From Denitrobaculum tricleocarpae (GTDB taxonomy: Bacteria > Pseudomonadota > Alphaproteobacteria > Kiloniellales > Kiloniellaceae): 64,000 nucleotides of DNA. Within the stretch, counting starts at the first letter, position 1. Each line of letters starts with the position of its first letter. The stretch is taken from the NCBI RefSeq assembly GCF_007004665.1, contig NZ_ML660054.1, forward strand, positions 310,001-374,000, in the 5' to 3' direction. Position numbers and translations under genes: made by a program. A model generated the notes under the pieces. It was not told the origin of the DNA and did no database searches. It was given only the letters and a program-made list of their open reading frames with translations. Positions 1-8,679 of the stretch are shown here, one piece after another.

Positions 1-1
1 C

Positions 2-319
2 GGCATGATCGAGCACACACGCCTGAACACCAACGTTATCGAGTTCCGGGACGAGAGCGGACGATTGCTCGCGGCCTGCCTCGTCGATTGGCTGATCGAC
101 GGCCCCTCTGCCGTCTACAGCTTCTTTGATCCGGATCTTGAGGATCAGAGCCTTGGCAGCTATATGGTGCTCTGGCTGATCCAGGCCGCTGTCGCGCGCG
201 GGCTGTCATATGTCTATCTGGGATACTGGATCGAAGCTTCTCCCAAGATGTCGTATAAGACCCGGTTCCGGCCGATTGAGGGTTTTACACCGCAGGGCTG
301 GAAAATCCTGTTTGACTGA
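2..319 (+). CDS. bpt: Aspartate/glutamate leucyltransferase, C-terminal part (5' truncated by window)
   Basis: The reading frame is open from the window edge and ends with TGA at 317-319, so only about the last 105 residues are present. They match the C-terminal domain of the ATE/Bpt family, which moves Leu from Leu-tRNA to N-terminal Asp or Glu and so marks proteins for ClpS/ClpAP (N-degron pathway). Visible family traits are the YSFFDPD stretch, the SLGSYMVLWLI helix, the GLSYVYLGYWI strand and the closing MSYKTRFRP element. The N-terminal domain with its conserved cysteines lies outside the window. The next gene is more than 400 bp away, so this is probably the end of its own transcript. 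Confidence 0.9.
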   Translation, partial: GMIEHTRLNTNVIEFRDESGRLLAACLVDWLIDGPSAVYSFFDPDLEDQSLGSYMVLWLIQAAVARGLSYVYLGYWIEASPKMSYKTRFRPIEGFTPQGWKILFD

Positions 320-414
320 TGATCCGGCAGTTGCCCGCTTAACAGGTAAAGTCATGCCAACAGAGAACTCTATCGGTCTTTGAACGCGAGCACCCCGCCT
401 GCCGCCTCTCTCAG

Positions 415-450
415 TAGATCACAACGCAGGCATTAGATCACAACGCAGGC
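415..450. repeat. 17-bp direct repeat, two copies
   Basis: The string TAGATCACAACGCAGGC occurs at 415-431 and exactly again at 434-450, separated by 2 bp. It lies in the non-coding stretch between bpt and the TRAP operon. The copies start 19 bp apart. It may be a local slippage duplication or a paired protein site; nothing else nearby supports either reading. Confidence 0.75.
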
Positions 451-555
451 TCGCGAATTTGAACACTGCGGCAAAGAATCATCTAAAAATTGAATTCATT
501 AGAAGAGTAAAACCGAAAGAAAGAGCTTCGGAAAAGTATTATTTTTGCAAAAAAT

Positions 556-576
556 GTAAGTTTATTTGTCACTTAC
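556..576. promoter_or_regulatory. Operator-like inverted repeat upstream of TRAP operon
   Basis: GTAAGT (556-561) and ACTTAC (571-576) form a perfect inverted repeat with a 9-bp spacer, in an AT-rich stretch 158 bp before the dctP start. The position and symmetry suit a dimeric regulator controlling the transporter, but no regulator gene is adjacent, so this is only a candidate. Confidence 0.3.
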
Positions 577-733
577 GGGTCACGGTAAATCCATTGTCTG
601 CCTAATATCTAGGCGTGTTTTCCTCTCTGTTGCAACGGCAAGAGAAGGTCTCTATTGTCTCGCAACGGCAGCCCGGATGGGGACAAAAATCTTCCGGATT
701 TCTGCCAAAATTTTGTATCAGGGAGGATATTAT

Positions 734-1846
734 ATGAAACGTCGTGACTTCCTAAAGCGGGCCTCGGCTACCGGCGCCGCAGCTGCAGCAACTGCAGCAG
801 TCGCGTCCAGTTTTCCGACGCCTGCGATCGCGCAGGACAAACGCGAACTGAAGATGGTCACAACCTGGCCGAAGAACTTCCCGGGTCTGGGCACTGGTGC
901 ACAGCGTCTGGCTGATTCCATCACCAAAATGACGGATGGCCGGATCACGGTGAAGCTCTTCGCAGCAGGCGAATTGGTTCCGCCTTTCGAGTCATTCGAC
1001 GCCGTCTCCAGCGGCACAGCCGACATGTACCATGCCGCCGACTACTACTGGCAGGGCAAGTCAAAGGCTTACAATTTCTTCACGGCCGTGCCTTACGGCT
1101 TCACCGCGACGGAAATCGATGCCTGGATCAACCACGGCGGCGGTCAGGAGTTGTGGGACGAACTCGGGGCAGACTTCAACATCAAGCATCTGCCGGCCGG
1201 TAACACCGGTGTCCAGATGGGTGGCTGGTTCAATAAGGAGATCAATTCTCTTGAAGACTTCAAAGGCCTGAAGATCCGTATGCCGGGTCTGGGCGGTGAA
1301 GTCCTTCGCCAGATCGGTGCAGCGGCTGTCAACCTTCCGGGCGGTGAAATCTTCCCGTCTCTGCAGTCCGGCGCTATCGACGCAACGGAATGGGTTGGCC
1401 CCTGGAATGATCTGGCCTTTGGCTTCTACAAGGTCACCAAGTTCTACTACTGGCCCGGTTTCCACGAGCCCGGCTCGATGCTTTGCTGCGGTATCAACAA
1501 GTCCGTCTGGGAGAGCTTCAGCGAGAGCGACCAGGCTCTGATCCGGGGCGCCGCACTGGCTGAAAACAACTACTCGCTCGCGGAATACAACGCGCGGAAC
1601 AACGACTCCCTGAAGACCCTGATCAACGATCACGGTGTTCAGCTGCGCCAGTTCAGCGACGAGGTTATGACCGCAATCGGGACCGCATCGGGCGAAGTTG
1701 TCGCCACCGCGGCCGATGAGGGCGGGATCACGAAAAAGGTCTACGACAGTTACATGGCCTTCCGCAGCGGTTCGATCGCCTGGTCGAAGCTCTCGGATCA
1801 AGGCTACTGGAACGCTCGTTCCTTGCCGTTCAAATACGGACGATAG
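734..1846 (+). CDS. dctP: TRAP transporter solute-binding protein, Tat-exported (TakP/FcbT1-like)
   Basis: Periplasmic substrate-binding subunit of a tripartite ATP-independent transporter, 370 aa. I start it at ATG 734, after the GGGAGGA ribosome site at about 721; the frame is open back to 566 but that extension has no Shine-Dalgarno sequence and would bury the signal. The first residues (MKRRDFLKRAS) are a twin-arginine motif followed by an Ala-rich hydrophobic stretch ending in AIAQ, a likely cleavage site. The mature part (MVTTWPKNFPGLGTGAQRL, then AAGELVPPFE and WQGKSKAYNFFTAVPYG) resembles the TakP/FcbT1 branch, which binds 2-oxo acids or other organic monocarboxylates. The substrate here is inferred from the branch. 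dctQ and dctM follow. Confidence 0.93.
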   Translation: MKRRDFLKRASATGAAAAATAAVASSFPTPAIAQDKRELKMVTTWPKNFPGLGTGAQRLADSITKMTDGRITVKLFAAGELVPPFESFDAVSSGTADMYHAADYYWQGKSKAYNFFTAVPYGFTATEIDAWINHGGGQELWDELGADFNIKHLPAGNTGVQMGGWFNKEINSLEDFKGLKIRMPGLGGEVLRQIGAAAVNLPGGEIFPSLQSGAIDATEWVGPWNDLAFGFYKVTKFYYWPGFHEPGSMLCCGINKSVWESFSESDQALIRGAALAENNYSLAEYNARNNDSLKTLINDHGVQLRQFSDEVMTAIGTASGEVVATAADEGGITKKVYDSYMAFRSGSIAWSKLSDQGYWNARSLPFKYGR

Positions 1847-1908
1847 GCCTTAATTGCGCTTACGCCTGCGGGTAAGAGCCAAGGGAGTGAGCGTGAAAGC
1901 TTAGAGAG

Positions 1909-1943
1909 AAGGTCCGCACTGAACGCCAGCGCGGACCTTTTCG
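1909..1943 (+). terminator. Intrinsic terminator-like hairpin after dctP
   Basis: AAGGTCCGC (1909-1917) pairs with GCGGACCTT (1931-1939) and is followed by a short T run. It sits between the binding protein and the membrane subunits. Such attenuating hairpins often let the abundant periplasmic protein be made in excess over the permease. Confidence 0.65.
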
Positions 1944-2084
1944 TCATTCAAGACCGTAAATCCTCCTCTCGCCCGATGATGAGAGGCTGATTTGAGATCT
2001 TTACCGACCCAGCGAAATACGATCAGACCCAAGGGGCCGAAACGGAAATAAGAAAAAAAATCCGTGACGGAAAAAGGAGGCAGA

Positions 2085-2627
2085 GTGAGTTCTCTGGCCA
2101 AGTTGGCAAAAACAATCGACGCACTTAATCAGGGAATCGGCCAAAAAATCGCCTGGCTGGCTCTCTTGATGGTGCTGGTTCAGTTCATCGTCGTGGTGAT
2201 GCGCTACGTCTTCGGCATCGGCTCGATTTTCATGCAGGAGTCCGTGATCTATATGCACGGCATCCTCTTCATGGCCGGCGCGGGTTACACCCTGCTGCAC
2301 GGTGGCCATGTCCGGGTGGATATCTTCTATCGCGAGGCCAAACCAAGGACCAAGGCGATCGTGGACCTGCTCGGTGTGATCCTGCTGCTGGCACCGGTCT
2401 GCGTCCTGATCATGGTGTACAGCATGCCTTACGTGATCAATTCCTGGAAGGTCCTGGAGCATTCCAAAGAAACCAGCGGTATTCCGGCCGTGTTTCTGCT
2501 CAAGACCATGATCCCGGTTTTCTGCGTACTGGTTTTCGCGCAAGGCATTTCGCTGGCGATTCACTCGGTCCTCGTTCTGCGCGGCGTGGAAGACATGCCC
2601 GCCGAAGAAGACCACGAGGTATTTTGA
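2085..2627 (+). CDS. dctQ: TRAP transporter small permease subunit
   Basis: Four-helix inner-membrane subunit that pairs with DctM and interacts with the loaded binding protein, 180 aa. GTG 2085 is preferred because AGGAGG at 2075-2080 lies 4 bp before it; the frame could also start at GTG 2064, but then the ribosome site would be inside the gene. Helix 1 (about residues 22-45) is followed by the family's FMQESVIYMHGILFMAGAGYTL segment, a charged loop at GGHVRVDIFYREAKPRTKA and two further helices. It stops 4 bp before dctM, so the two are translationally linked. DctQ proteins diverge strongly; the assignment rests on topology and position. Confidence 0.9.
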   Translation: MSSLAKLAKTIDALNQGIGQKIAWLALLMVLVQFIVVVMRYVFGIGSIFMQESVIYMHGILFMAGAGYTLLHGGHVRVDIFYREAKPRTKAIVDLLGVILLLAPVCVLIMVYSMPYVINSWKVLEHSKETSGIPAVFLLKTMIPVFCVLVFAQGISLAIHSVLVLRGVEDMPAEEDHEVF

Positions 2628-2631
2628 GATT

Positions 2632-4272
2632 ATGGCCGAGACTTTTCTATTCATCATGTTCGGCGCAGCCTGCCTCTGCCTGATGGCAGGCTTTCCCGTT
2701 GCCTTCACCCTCTCCGGTGTCTCGCTCGCGGTCGCTCTGGTAGCCAATGCCTACGGCGTTTTCGATATGACGCTGTTCGGCGCCCTGCCCTCGCGGATCT
2801 ACGGCAATGCCATGACCAACGAAGTCCTGATCGCCGTTCCGCTTTTCGTCCTGATGGGCGTCATGCTGGAACGGTCGAAAGTGGCCGAAGAGCTGCTGGA
2901 CACCATGGCACAGCTTTTCGGCTCCCTGCGCGGCGGCCTGGGCATTTCGGTCACCATCGTGGGTGCTCTGCTCGCCGCATCGACCGGTATCGTGGGCGCC
3001 ACCGTTGTCACCATGGGCCTGCTTTCCCTGCCGACCATGCTGCGCCGGGGTTACAACCCCTCGCTGGCCTGCGGATCGATCTGCGCATCCGGAACCTTGG
3101 GCCAGATCATCCCGCCGTCGATCGTACTGGTCATTCTGGGCGATCAGATCTCCAACGCCTATTCCGACGCACAGCGCATCGTCGGTAACTGGTCGCCGGA
3201 TCCGGTATCAGTCGGCGATCTCTTCGCGGGTGCTCTGATCCCCGGTCTGCTTCTGGTGGGTATGTATATTACCTACCAACTGCTCATGGCCTTTTTCGTG
3301 CCAAACTCTTCACCGCCGGTCCCGCGTGACGAAATCGTTGTGGGCGGTCCGTCCTTTGTTGCAAAGGTCATGCATGCCCTGGTGCCGCCCGTCGCCCTGA
3401 TCATTGCGGTGCTGGGATCGATCCTCGCAGGTATCGCGACCCCGACGGAGGCTGCGGCCGTCGGCGCCATCGGCGCCACCTTGCTCGCAGGTCTGCGGGT
3501 TCAGGAACTGGGCATGCTGGACGATGTGCAGACCAGCGGTAACAGCCTGATCGGCAAGACCCTCGATGACGGCACCAAGCGGCCGATCATCGTCGCCGCC
3601 ATCTCTCTGGCCATCATGCTGATCCTGCAGGGCTTCTTCGATCTGCGGGTCTCGCGTAACGAAATCGGGACCGCAGATACAATCGGCATTTTAATCGCCG
3701 CCGTCTGCTGCATCGGCCTCGCCTGGGGCCTGCTGGTCAGCCTCGGACGTGTCTGGGCCACCTCTATCCTGACCCCGGTCATGCGCACGACCATGGAAAT
3801 CTCCTCCATGGTCTTTGTGATCCTGATCGGTGCGGCCGTGTTCTCACTGGTCTTCCGGGGACTGGGCGGCGATGAATTCGTGCACGAGTTCCTGGACAAC
3901 ATCCCGGGCGGCAAGGCCGGCCCCTATGCCATCCTGATCGTGATGCTGGTGATGTTCTTCCTGGGCTTCTTCCTGGACTTCATCGAGATCACCTTCGTGG
4001 TGGTGCCCATCGTGGCACCGGTGCTGCTGCAGAGCGATATCAGCCCGGTCTGGTTGGGTGTGATGATGGCCATGAACCTTCAAACATCGTTCCTGACCCC
4101 GCCCTTTGGCTTCGCCCTCTTCTACCTGCGCGGCGTCGCACCCAAGAGCGTGACCACCATGAATATCTACAAGGGTGTCGCACCCTTCGTAGTCATTCAG
4201 ATCATCGCCCTGCTGGTTCTGGCCCAGTTCCCTGAACTGGCGACCTGGTTGCCGAAGGTGGTGTTCGGATAG
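2632..4272 (+). CDS. dctM: TRAP transporter large permease subunit
   Basis: Ion-coupled transport subunit, 546 aa and strongly hydrophobic. Family signatures include the opening FPVAFTLSGVSL, EVLIAVPLFVLMGVMLERS, GATVVTMGLLSLPTMLRRGY and the IPPSIVLVILGDQ re-entrant region, with the closing FLTPPFGFALFYLRG. It is about 100 residues longer than the common 425-aa DctM because of an extra segment around 290-345 (RVQELGMLDDVQTSGNSL onwards) and additional helices, as seen in the FcbT3-type large subunits. It forms an operon with dctQ and is closed by a strong terminator at 4295. It probably imports an organic acid using the Na+ gradient. Confidence 0.93.
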   Translation: MAETFLFIMFGAACLCLMAGFPVAFTLSGVSLAVALVANAYGVFDMTLFGALPSRIYGNAMTNEVLIAVPLFVLMGVMLERSKVAEELLDTMAQLFGSLRGGLGISVTIVGALLAASTGIVGATVVTMGLLSLPTMLRRGYNPSLACGSICASGTLGQIIPPSIVLVILGDQISNAYSDAQRIVGNWSPDPVSVGDLFAGALIPGLLLVGMYITYQLLMAFFVPNSSPPVPRDEIVVGGPSFVAKVMHALVPPVALIIAVLGSILAGIATPTEAAAVGAIGATLLAGLRVQELGMLDDVQTSGNSLIGKTLDDGTKRPIIVAAISLAIMLILQGFFDLRVSRNEIGTADTIGILIAAVCCIGLAWGLLVSLGRVWATSILTPVMRTTMEISSMVFVILIGAAVFSLVFRGLGGDEFVHEFLDNIPGGKAGPYAILIVMLVMFFLGFFLDFIEITFVVVPIVAPVLLQSDISPVWLGVMMAMNLQTSFLTPPFGFALFYLRGVAPKSVTTMNIYKGVAPFVVIQIIALLVLAQFPELATWLPKVVFG

Positions 4273-4294
4273 CTTCAAACAGCTTTGAGAGAAA

Positions 4295-4330
4295 AGAGCC
4301 GCAGGAGAAATTCTGCGGCTCTTTTTTTAT
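4295..4330 (+). terminator. Rho-independent terminator of the TRAP operon
   Basis: A perfect 10-bp stem, AGAGCCGCAG (4295-4304) with CTGCGGCTCT (4313-4322), is followed at once by a run of seven T. It lies 22 bp after the dctM stop. Confidence 0.92.
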
Positions 4331-4467
4331 CACCGAATGCAGTGCTGGAAAGGTTGCGACATGCCCCCTGTTCCGGTTTTCACATCTTCACGAAAATACG
4401 ATCAAACAATGTGAAAATAAGCCTTTGGATCCCTTGCGGCTTTCCGCGTTTTCTTGCAGAGTTTCCA

Positions 4468-4652
4468 TGATGGTTCCGCCAACCGACCGAGCGGCGGATC
4501 AAAAGGGAACACGGTGAGGCGTACCCATCAGGGACCGAGACCGTGGCTGCCCCCGCAACTGTGAGCGGCATGAGACATCCGTAAAGCCACTGGCCGTTCA
4601 GGCTGGGAAGGCGGATGAAACTGCAAGCCGCAAGCCAGGAGACCTGCCATCA
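4468..4652 (+). promoter_or_regulatory. Cobalamin (B12) riboswitch
   Basis: The segment carries the ordered class signatures: GGGAACACGGTGA near 4505, CCGTGGCTGCCCCCGCAACTGT across 4541-4562 (the B12 box is GCCCCCGCAACTGT), GCCACTGG near 4586, GGGAAGGCGG near 4604 and GCCAGGAGACCTGCC near 4634. Closing bases TGATGG (4468-4473) and CCATCA (4647-4652) can pair as P1. The aptamer ends about 65 bp before the start codon of the CbiM-like gene, so adenosylcobalamin binding most likely represses that gene, by hiding the ribosome site or by premature termination. Confidence 0.95.
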
Positions 4653-4718
4653 CATCCCGCGCCTTTGCGCGCACAACATAACCTCTCTACGCACGGTGGG
4701 TGCGGAAAGGACAATCAA

Positions 4719-5402
4719 ATGCATATCGAACCCGGCGTCGTTGACGGCGCAAAACTGGTTTTAAGCTATGGAACGGCGGCGGCCTCTCTCGGCCTGCTCG
4801 GTAAAATGGCGCTGGACACTGTTCGCAAAGATGGCGGCATTGCAGCCTTGGCCATGCGCAGCGTCGTGACCACTGCGCTCGTCTTCTCTTTCTTTGAAAT
4901 CTTTCCGCACTATCCGGTCGGTGTGTCGGAAGTACACTTTATCCTGGGGTCGACGCTCTATCTGATGTTCGGCGCCGGACCAGCCGCAATCGGACTTGCC
5001 GCAGGTCTGTTGTTCCAGGGACTCTTCCTCGCGCCCTTCGATCTGCCGCAATACGGCATGAACGTCACCACGCTCCTGGTTCCACTCTGGGGCCTGAGCC
5101 TGCTGGCCAAGCGGATCATTCCCGCTGATACAGCTTACGTGGATGTGAAATACTCCCAGGCGCTTGCCCTCTCGACCGCTTATCAGGGCGGTATCGTGGC
5201 CTGGGTTGCGTTCTGGGCCTTCTACGGCAGTGGCTTCACTGCCGAGAACCTCGCGGCCGTGGGGACGTTTGGAGCGGCTTACATGACGGTCATCATTCTC
5301 GAACCTTTGGCCGATCTTGCGGTTCTCGCACTGGCTAAATTCCTGGCACCCTATGCCAAGAATCCGCTGCTTTATAACCGACTTCACCACGCGGCGAGCT
5401 AG
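4719..5402 (+). CDS. CbiM-family energy-coupling-factor permease, solitary, B12-regulated
   Basis: Polytopic membrane protein of 227 aa. ATG 4719 follows a GGAAAGGA ribosome site; the upstream in-frame start would run into the riboswitch. The N-terminus MHIEPGVVDGAKLVLSYG carries the Met-His pair used by CbiM/NikM proteins to coordinate Co or Ni at the extreme N-terminus. Further marks are FPHYPVGVSEVHFILGSTLY and the FDLPQYGMNVTTLLVPLWG stretch. No CbiN, CbiQ or CbiO gene is in the window. With the riboswitch, the likely role is cobalt uptake for B12 synthesis, or another cobalamin-related import. The transported species is inferred. Confidence 0.87.
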   Translation: MHIEPGVVDGAKLVLSYGTAAASLGLLGKMALDTVRKDGGIAALAMRSVVTTALVFSFFEIFPHYPVGVSEVHFILGSTLYLMFGAGPAAIGLAAGLLFQGLFLAPFDLPQYGMNVTTLLVPLWGLSLLAKRIIPADTAYVDVKYSQALALSTAYQGGIVAWVAFWAFYGSGFTAENLAAVGTFGAAYMTVIILEPLADLAVLALAKFLAPYAKNPLLYNRLHHAAS

Positions 5403-5536
5403 ATCAGATCAAGTTTAGATGGAATCGCCGAAGGCGATCTATCGTGCTTGTGAATCTGATCTAACTATAAGATATAGAGCGGATTCACACCTTTAGGCAA
5501 AACCACGAAGTGGTTCTGTCTAAAGATGATCCGGTC
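5402..5536. repeat. 135-bp nested imperfect palindrome (MITE-like element)
   Basis: The ends GATCAGATCAAGTTTAGA (5402-5419) and TCTAAAGATGATCCGGTC (5519-5536) are imperfect inverted copies (14 of 18 positions). An inner pair GTGAATCTGATCTA and TAGAGCGGATTCAC is also inverted (12 of 14), and both pairs are centred on the same point near 5469. Each arm has its own small hairpin: TCGCC GAA GGCGA in the left arm and AACCAC GAA GTGGTT in the right. The stretch is therefore one long palindrome whose arms are themselves palindromic, as in small non-autonomous mobile elements or BIME/REP-type repeats. No second copy was seen in the window, and no coding sequence lies inside. Confidence 0.6.
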
Positions 5537-5576
5537 TAACCGCGACATCTGCTTCCTGCGACGTGGAATGAGCAGG

Positions 5577-5612
5577 AAAAAGGGCCGCTGGATTTTTCCA
5601 GCGGCCCTTTCG
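5577..5612. terminator. Bidirectional intrinsic terminator between cbiM-like gene and bioY
   Basis: AAAGGGCCGCTGGA (5579-5592) pairs perfectly with TCCAGCGGCCCTTT (5597-5610) around a 4-base loop. The A run at 5577-5581 gives a U tract for the minus-strand bioY transcript, and the T run on the other side can serve the plus strand. It lies 20 bp beyond the bioY stop. Confidence 0.92.
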
Positions 5613-5632
5613 CATTGGAGTATCCGGCTTGA

Positions 5633-6241
5633 TCAGCCGCGCTTAAAACGCTTGAGCAGTTGCCACGCTGCCGGCAAGACAGCGGCGGCAAGCGCCAGCT
5701 TGGCAAGGTCCCCGAGCAGGAAGGGCGTCAGTCCCCATTCCACAATCGGCTTGTCCCAGCCAAAGAGAACGCCGAGGTAGAGAACACCCGGAACGTAGAT
5801 CACGACATTGCCGATCAGCATGGCAAGCGCCGTGGTCAGCACCCTGCGGTCCCAGCCGCGCTCCGCGAGCCAGCCAAGGAGGGCTGCCGCCAGCACAAAA
5901 CCAAGAAGATATCCGCCGGTCGGCCCTGCCATGTAGAGCAGGCCGATGCCCTTTTCGGGAGTCCCGGAGAAGACGGGCAGACCAGCTGCCCCCTGCGCCA
6001 GGTAGAAAAGAACGCTGGCGGCGCCCAGACGCCAGCCCAACGCCATGCCAAGCGCCAGCACGGCAAAGGTCTGCATCGTCATCGGAACCGGATAGAAGGG
6101 AATTTGCACTTTCGCCGCGATCGTCAGCAGCACGCTGCCGGCAAAGACCAGCAGAACAGCGCGGCCGGCGCTCATCGCTTTGCTTCCCGACGGCCAAAGG
6201 GCATCTGCAAGCGTTGCGTTTACAGTCTGTGCACCCTGCAT
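5633..6241 (-). CDS. bioY: Biotin transporter BioY (ECF S component)
   Basis: Substrate-binding membrane protein for biotin uptake, 202 aa with about six helices. ATG 6241 is chosen because GAGGA sits 7 bases before it on the minus strand; the frame extends to 6295 without a better site. Typical BioY segments are AAKVQIPFYPVPMTMQTFAVL and LPVFSGTPEKGIGLLYMAGP, with the TGGYLLGFVLAA glycine-rich helix. No bioM/bioN energising genes are nearby; solitary BioY proteins are known to transport biotin. It follows parC on the same strand with a 100-bp gap and is closed by the terminator at 5577. I saw no BioR-type palindrome upstream. Confidence 0.95.
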   Translation of the reverse strand: MQGAQTVNATLADALWPSGSKAMSAGRAVLLVFAGSVLLTIAAKVQIPFYPVPMTMQTFAVLALGMALGWRLGAASVLFYLAQGAAGLPVFSGTPEKGIGLLYMAGPTGGYLLGFVLAAALLGWLAERGWDRRVLTTALAMLIGNVVIYVPGVLYLGVLFGWDKPIVEWGLTPFLLGDLAKLALAAAVLPAAWQLLKRFKRG

Positions 6242-6341
6242 TTCATTTTCCTCACTTAACATCCGAAATTGGATTACGACCGCGAAAGCAGTCAAACATA
6301 GCTTCTTTTAAGCCTTTCGCCGCGCCGCGCAAACCGCTTTG

Positions 6342-8576
6342 TCAGCCGAATTTGTTGGAGCGCGGAAAACCGTTGGGCGGCAGGCGGCCGGAACCGGCCC
6401 GGTTGCCGAGCCAGGCTTCAAGGTTCGTCTCCGTGCGTTTACGGCCCGACCCGATCGACCAGGTCAGGCCCTCGGCCATGGAGAAGGTTTTGACATCCGC
6501 GAGACCGCCATCCTTATAGCGCTGTAGGATCACACCGCGTCCACGGCTCATTTCCGGCACCTGGTCCAGAGGGAACACCAGGAGTTTACGGTTTTCACCG
6601 ATCGCCGCCACCATGTCGCCCTCGGCCGCGGCGCAGATGGCCGCCTCGACTCCGGGAGAGAGATTCAAAACCTGTTTGCCCGCTTTCGTCTGGGCAACCA
6701 CGTCTTTTTCCGCGACTTGGAATCCGCGTCCGTCCGCCGAGGCGACAATCAGCTTTCTCTCCGGATCATGGACGAAAAGGCCGACGATGTCCTGGTCGTT
6801 GGGCAGGTCGATCATCAGGCGCAAGGGTTCGCCGAAACCGCGGCCACCGGGCAGCTTGTCGCCGCCGATCGTATAAAACCGGCCGTTGGTCGCGAAAATC
6901 AGCAGTTTATCCGTGGTTTGCGCATGTACAGCAAAGCGGCCCCGGTCACCTTCCTTGTGCTTGGCGTCGGAGACATCCTCGATGTGCCCCTTCATGGCGC
7001 GGATCCAGCCCTTGGAGGAACAGAGAACCGTAATGGGTTCACGTTCGACCACCGCCTCCATGGGGATAACCACATCAGAAGGCGGCGCACCGATCTCCGT
7101 CCGGCGTGCCCCGATCTCGGTTTTCGGCCCGAAGGCTTTCTTGATGCCCTGAACCTGGCCTGAAATCTCGCTCCAACGACGGCTCTCGTCGGCCATCAGA
7201 TCCCGCAGGTCGGCCTGTTCTGCGGAAAGCTCGTCGTGTTCCTTCCGGATCGTGATTTCTTCCAGCTTGCGCAGGGAGCGCAGGCGCATGTTGAGAATCG
7301 CCTCGGCCTGCGCATCAGTCAGATCCCAGCGGGCCATCATCACGGCTTTGGGTTCGTCCTCCTCGCGGATGATCCGGATCACCTCATCCAGGTTCAGGTA
7401 GGCGATCAGATAGCCTTCCAGGACTTCGAGCCGCCGCGCGATCTTCTCCAGCCGGTGTTTCGTCCGCCGCTCCAGCACCACAAGGCGGTGATCGAGGAAG
7501 GCCTGCAGGACCTCGCGCAGGTTCATGACTCTGGGCGTATTGTCCGCATCCAGAACATTCATGTTCAGGCCTGCGCGGGTCTCCAGATCGGTCTGCCGAA
7601 ACAGCGATTCCATCAGAACTGTCGGGTCGACGTTCCGGCTTTTGGGTTCAAGGATCAGCCGCACCTCATCCGTCGATTCGTCCCGCACATCGCCCAGCAT
7701 GGCGAGCTTGCGGGCCGTGAGGAGTTCCGCGATTTTTTCGACGAGACGGGACTTGGCGACCTGGAACGGAATCTCCGTGACGACGATCTGATAGCCGCCG
7801 CCTTTCAGGTTTTCCTGCTCCCAGCGCGCACGGACCCGGAAAGACCCGCGCCCCGTGCTGTAGGCCTGCAGGATCGACTGACGGCCTTCCACCAGGACGC
7901 CGCCGGTCGGAAAGTCCGGCCCTGGAATAAAGTCCACGAGTTTTTCGAACCCGGCGTTCGGGGTCTTGATCAGATAAATCAGGGCATCACAGATTTCACC
8001 CACATTGTGGGGCGGGATCGAAGTGGCCATGCCGACCGCGATACCTTGAGATCCGTTTGCCAGCAGGTTGGGAAAGTTGGCGGGCAGGACCACCGGTTCT
8101 TCGGCTTCGCCGTCGTAGGTCGGCCGGAAGTCGACGGTGTCCTCGTCGATGCCTTCGAGTAATGCGGTCGCGACAGCGGTCATGCGCGCTTCGGTGTATC
8201 GCATCGCCGCGGCATTATCGCCGTCGATGTTGCCGAAATTTCCCTGACCGTCGATCAGGGGATACCGCAAGGCAAATTCCTGCGCCAGCCGCACCAGCGC
8301 GTCATAGATCGACTGATCACCGTGAGGATGGAACTTACCGATAACGTCACCGACCACGCGGGCAGATTTTTTAAAGCCGGAGTTCGGGTCCAGCTTCAAT
8401 TGCCGCATGGCATAGACGAGACGTCTGTGTACCGGTTTCAGGCCGTCGCGCACGTCGGGCAGCGACCGGGCCATGATGGTGGACAGGGCGTAACTCAGAT
8501 AGCGGTCGGATAGGGCTTCGGTGAGACGAACGTCACGGATTTCGCCACCGGCAGCTGGTACAACGGATTGACTCAT
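6342..8576 (-). CDS. parC: DNA topoisomerase IV subunit A
   Basis: Type IIA topoisomerase breakage-reunion subunit, 744 aa, which with ParE decatenates daughter chromosomes. The catalytic tyrosine is Tyr127 in [19 protein letters not shown] and the quinolone pocket [14 protein letters not shown] (83-96) are present; the Ser found after HPHGD in E. coli GyrA and ParC is Gln88 here, followed by Ser89. The length and the short, weakly conserved C-terminal beta-pinwheel (ending near 744) suit ParC rather than GyrA, which is usually longer and has the GyrA box. The position next to recO-era-rnc is common in alphaproteobacteria. The coding strand runs toward bioY. Confidence 0.95.
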   Translation of the reverse strand: MSQSVVPAAGGEIRDVRLTEALSDRYLSYALSTIMARSLPDVRDGLKPVHRRLVYAMRQLKLDPNSGFKKSARVVGDVIGKFHPHGDQSIYDALVRLAQEFALRYPLIDGQGNFGNIDGDNAAAMRYTEARMTAVATALLEGIDEDTVDFRPTYDGEAEEPVVLPANFPNLLANGSQGIAVGMATSIPPHNVGEICDALIYLIKTPNAGFEKLVDFIPGPDFPTGGVLVEGRQSILQAYSTGRGSFRVRARWEQENLKGGGYQIVVTEIPFQVAKSRLVEKIAELLTARKLAMLGDVRDESTDEVRLILEPKSRNVDPTVLMESLFRQTDLETRAGLNMNVLDADNTPRVMNLREVLQAFLDHRLVVLERRTKHRLEKIARRLEVLEGYLIAYLNLDEVIRIIREEDEPKAVMMARWDLTDAQAEAILNMRLRSLRKLEEITIRKEHDELSAEQADLRDLMADESRRWSEISGQVQGIKKAFGPKTEIGARRTEIGAPPSDVVIPMEAVVEREPITVLCSSKGWIRAMKGHIEDVSDAKHKEGDRGRFAVHAQTTDKLLIFATNGRFYTIGGDKLPGGRGFGEPLRLMIDLPNDQDIVGLFVHDPERKLIVASADGRGFQVAEKDVVAQTKAGKQVLNLSPGVEAAICAAAEGDMVAAIGENRKLLVFPLDQVPEMSRGRGVILQRYKDGGLADVKTFSMAEGLTWSIGSGRKRTETNLEAWLGNRAGSGRLPPNGFPRSNKFG

Positions 8577-8679
8577 ATTCTCCTCATCAGGCTACCAGAT
8601 ATAGTACCTGAGTGCTGCCGCATGACAACCGATTGCGCTCGGTCAGATGTGATTTTTACAGGGCATTTTGGGCCTTCAC

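Noticed and set aside
5526..5780. 84-codon plus-strand frame across the terminator into bioY
   Set aside because: It reads through a strong terminator hairpin and is antisense to bioY.
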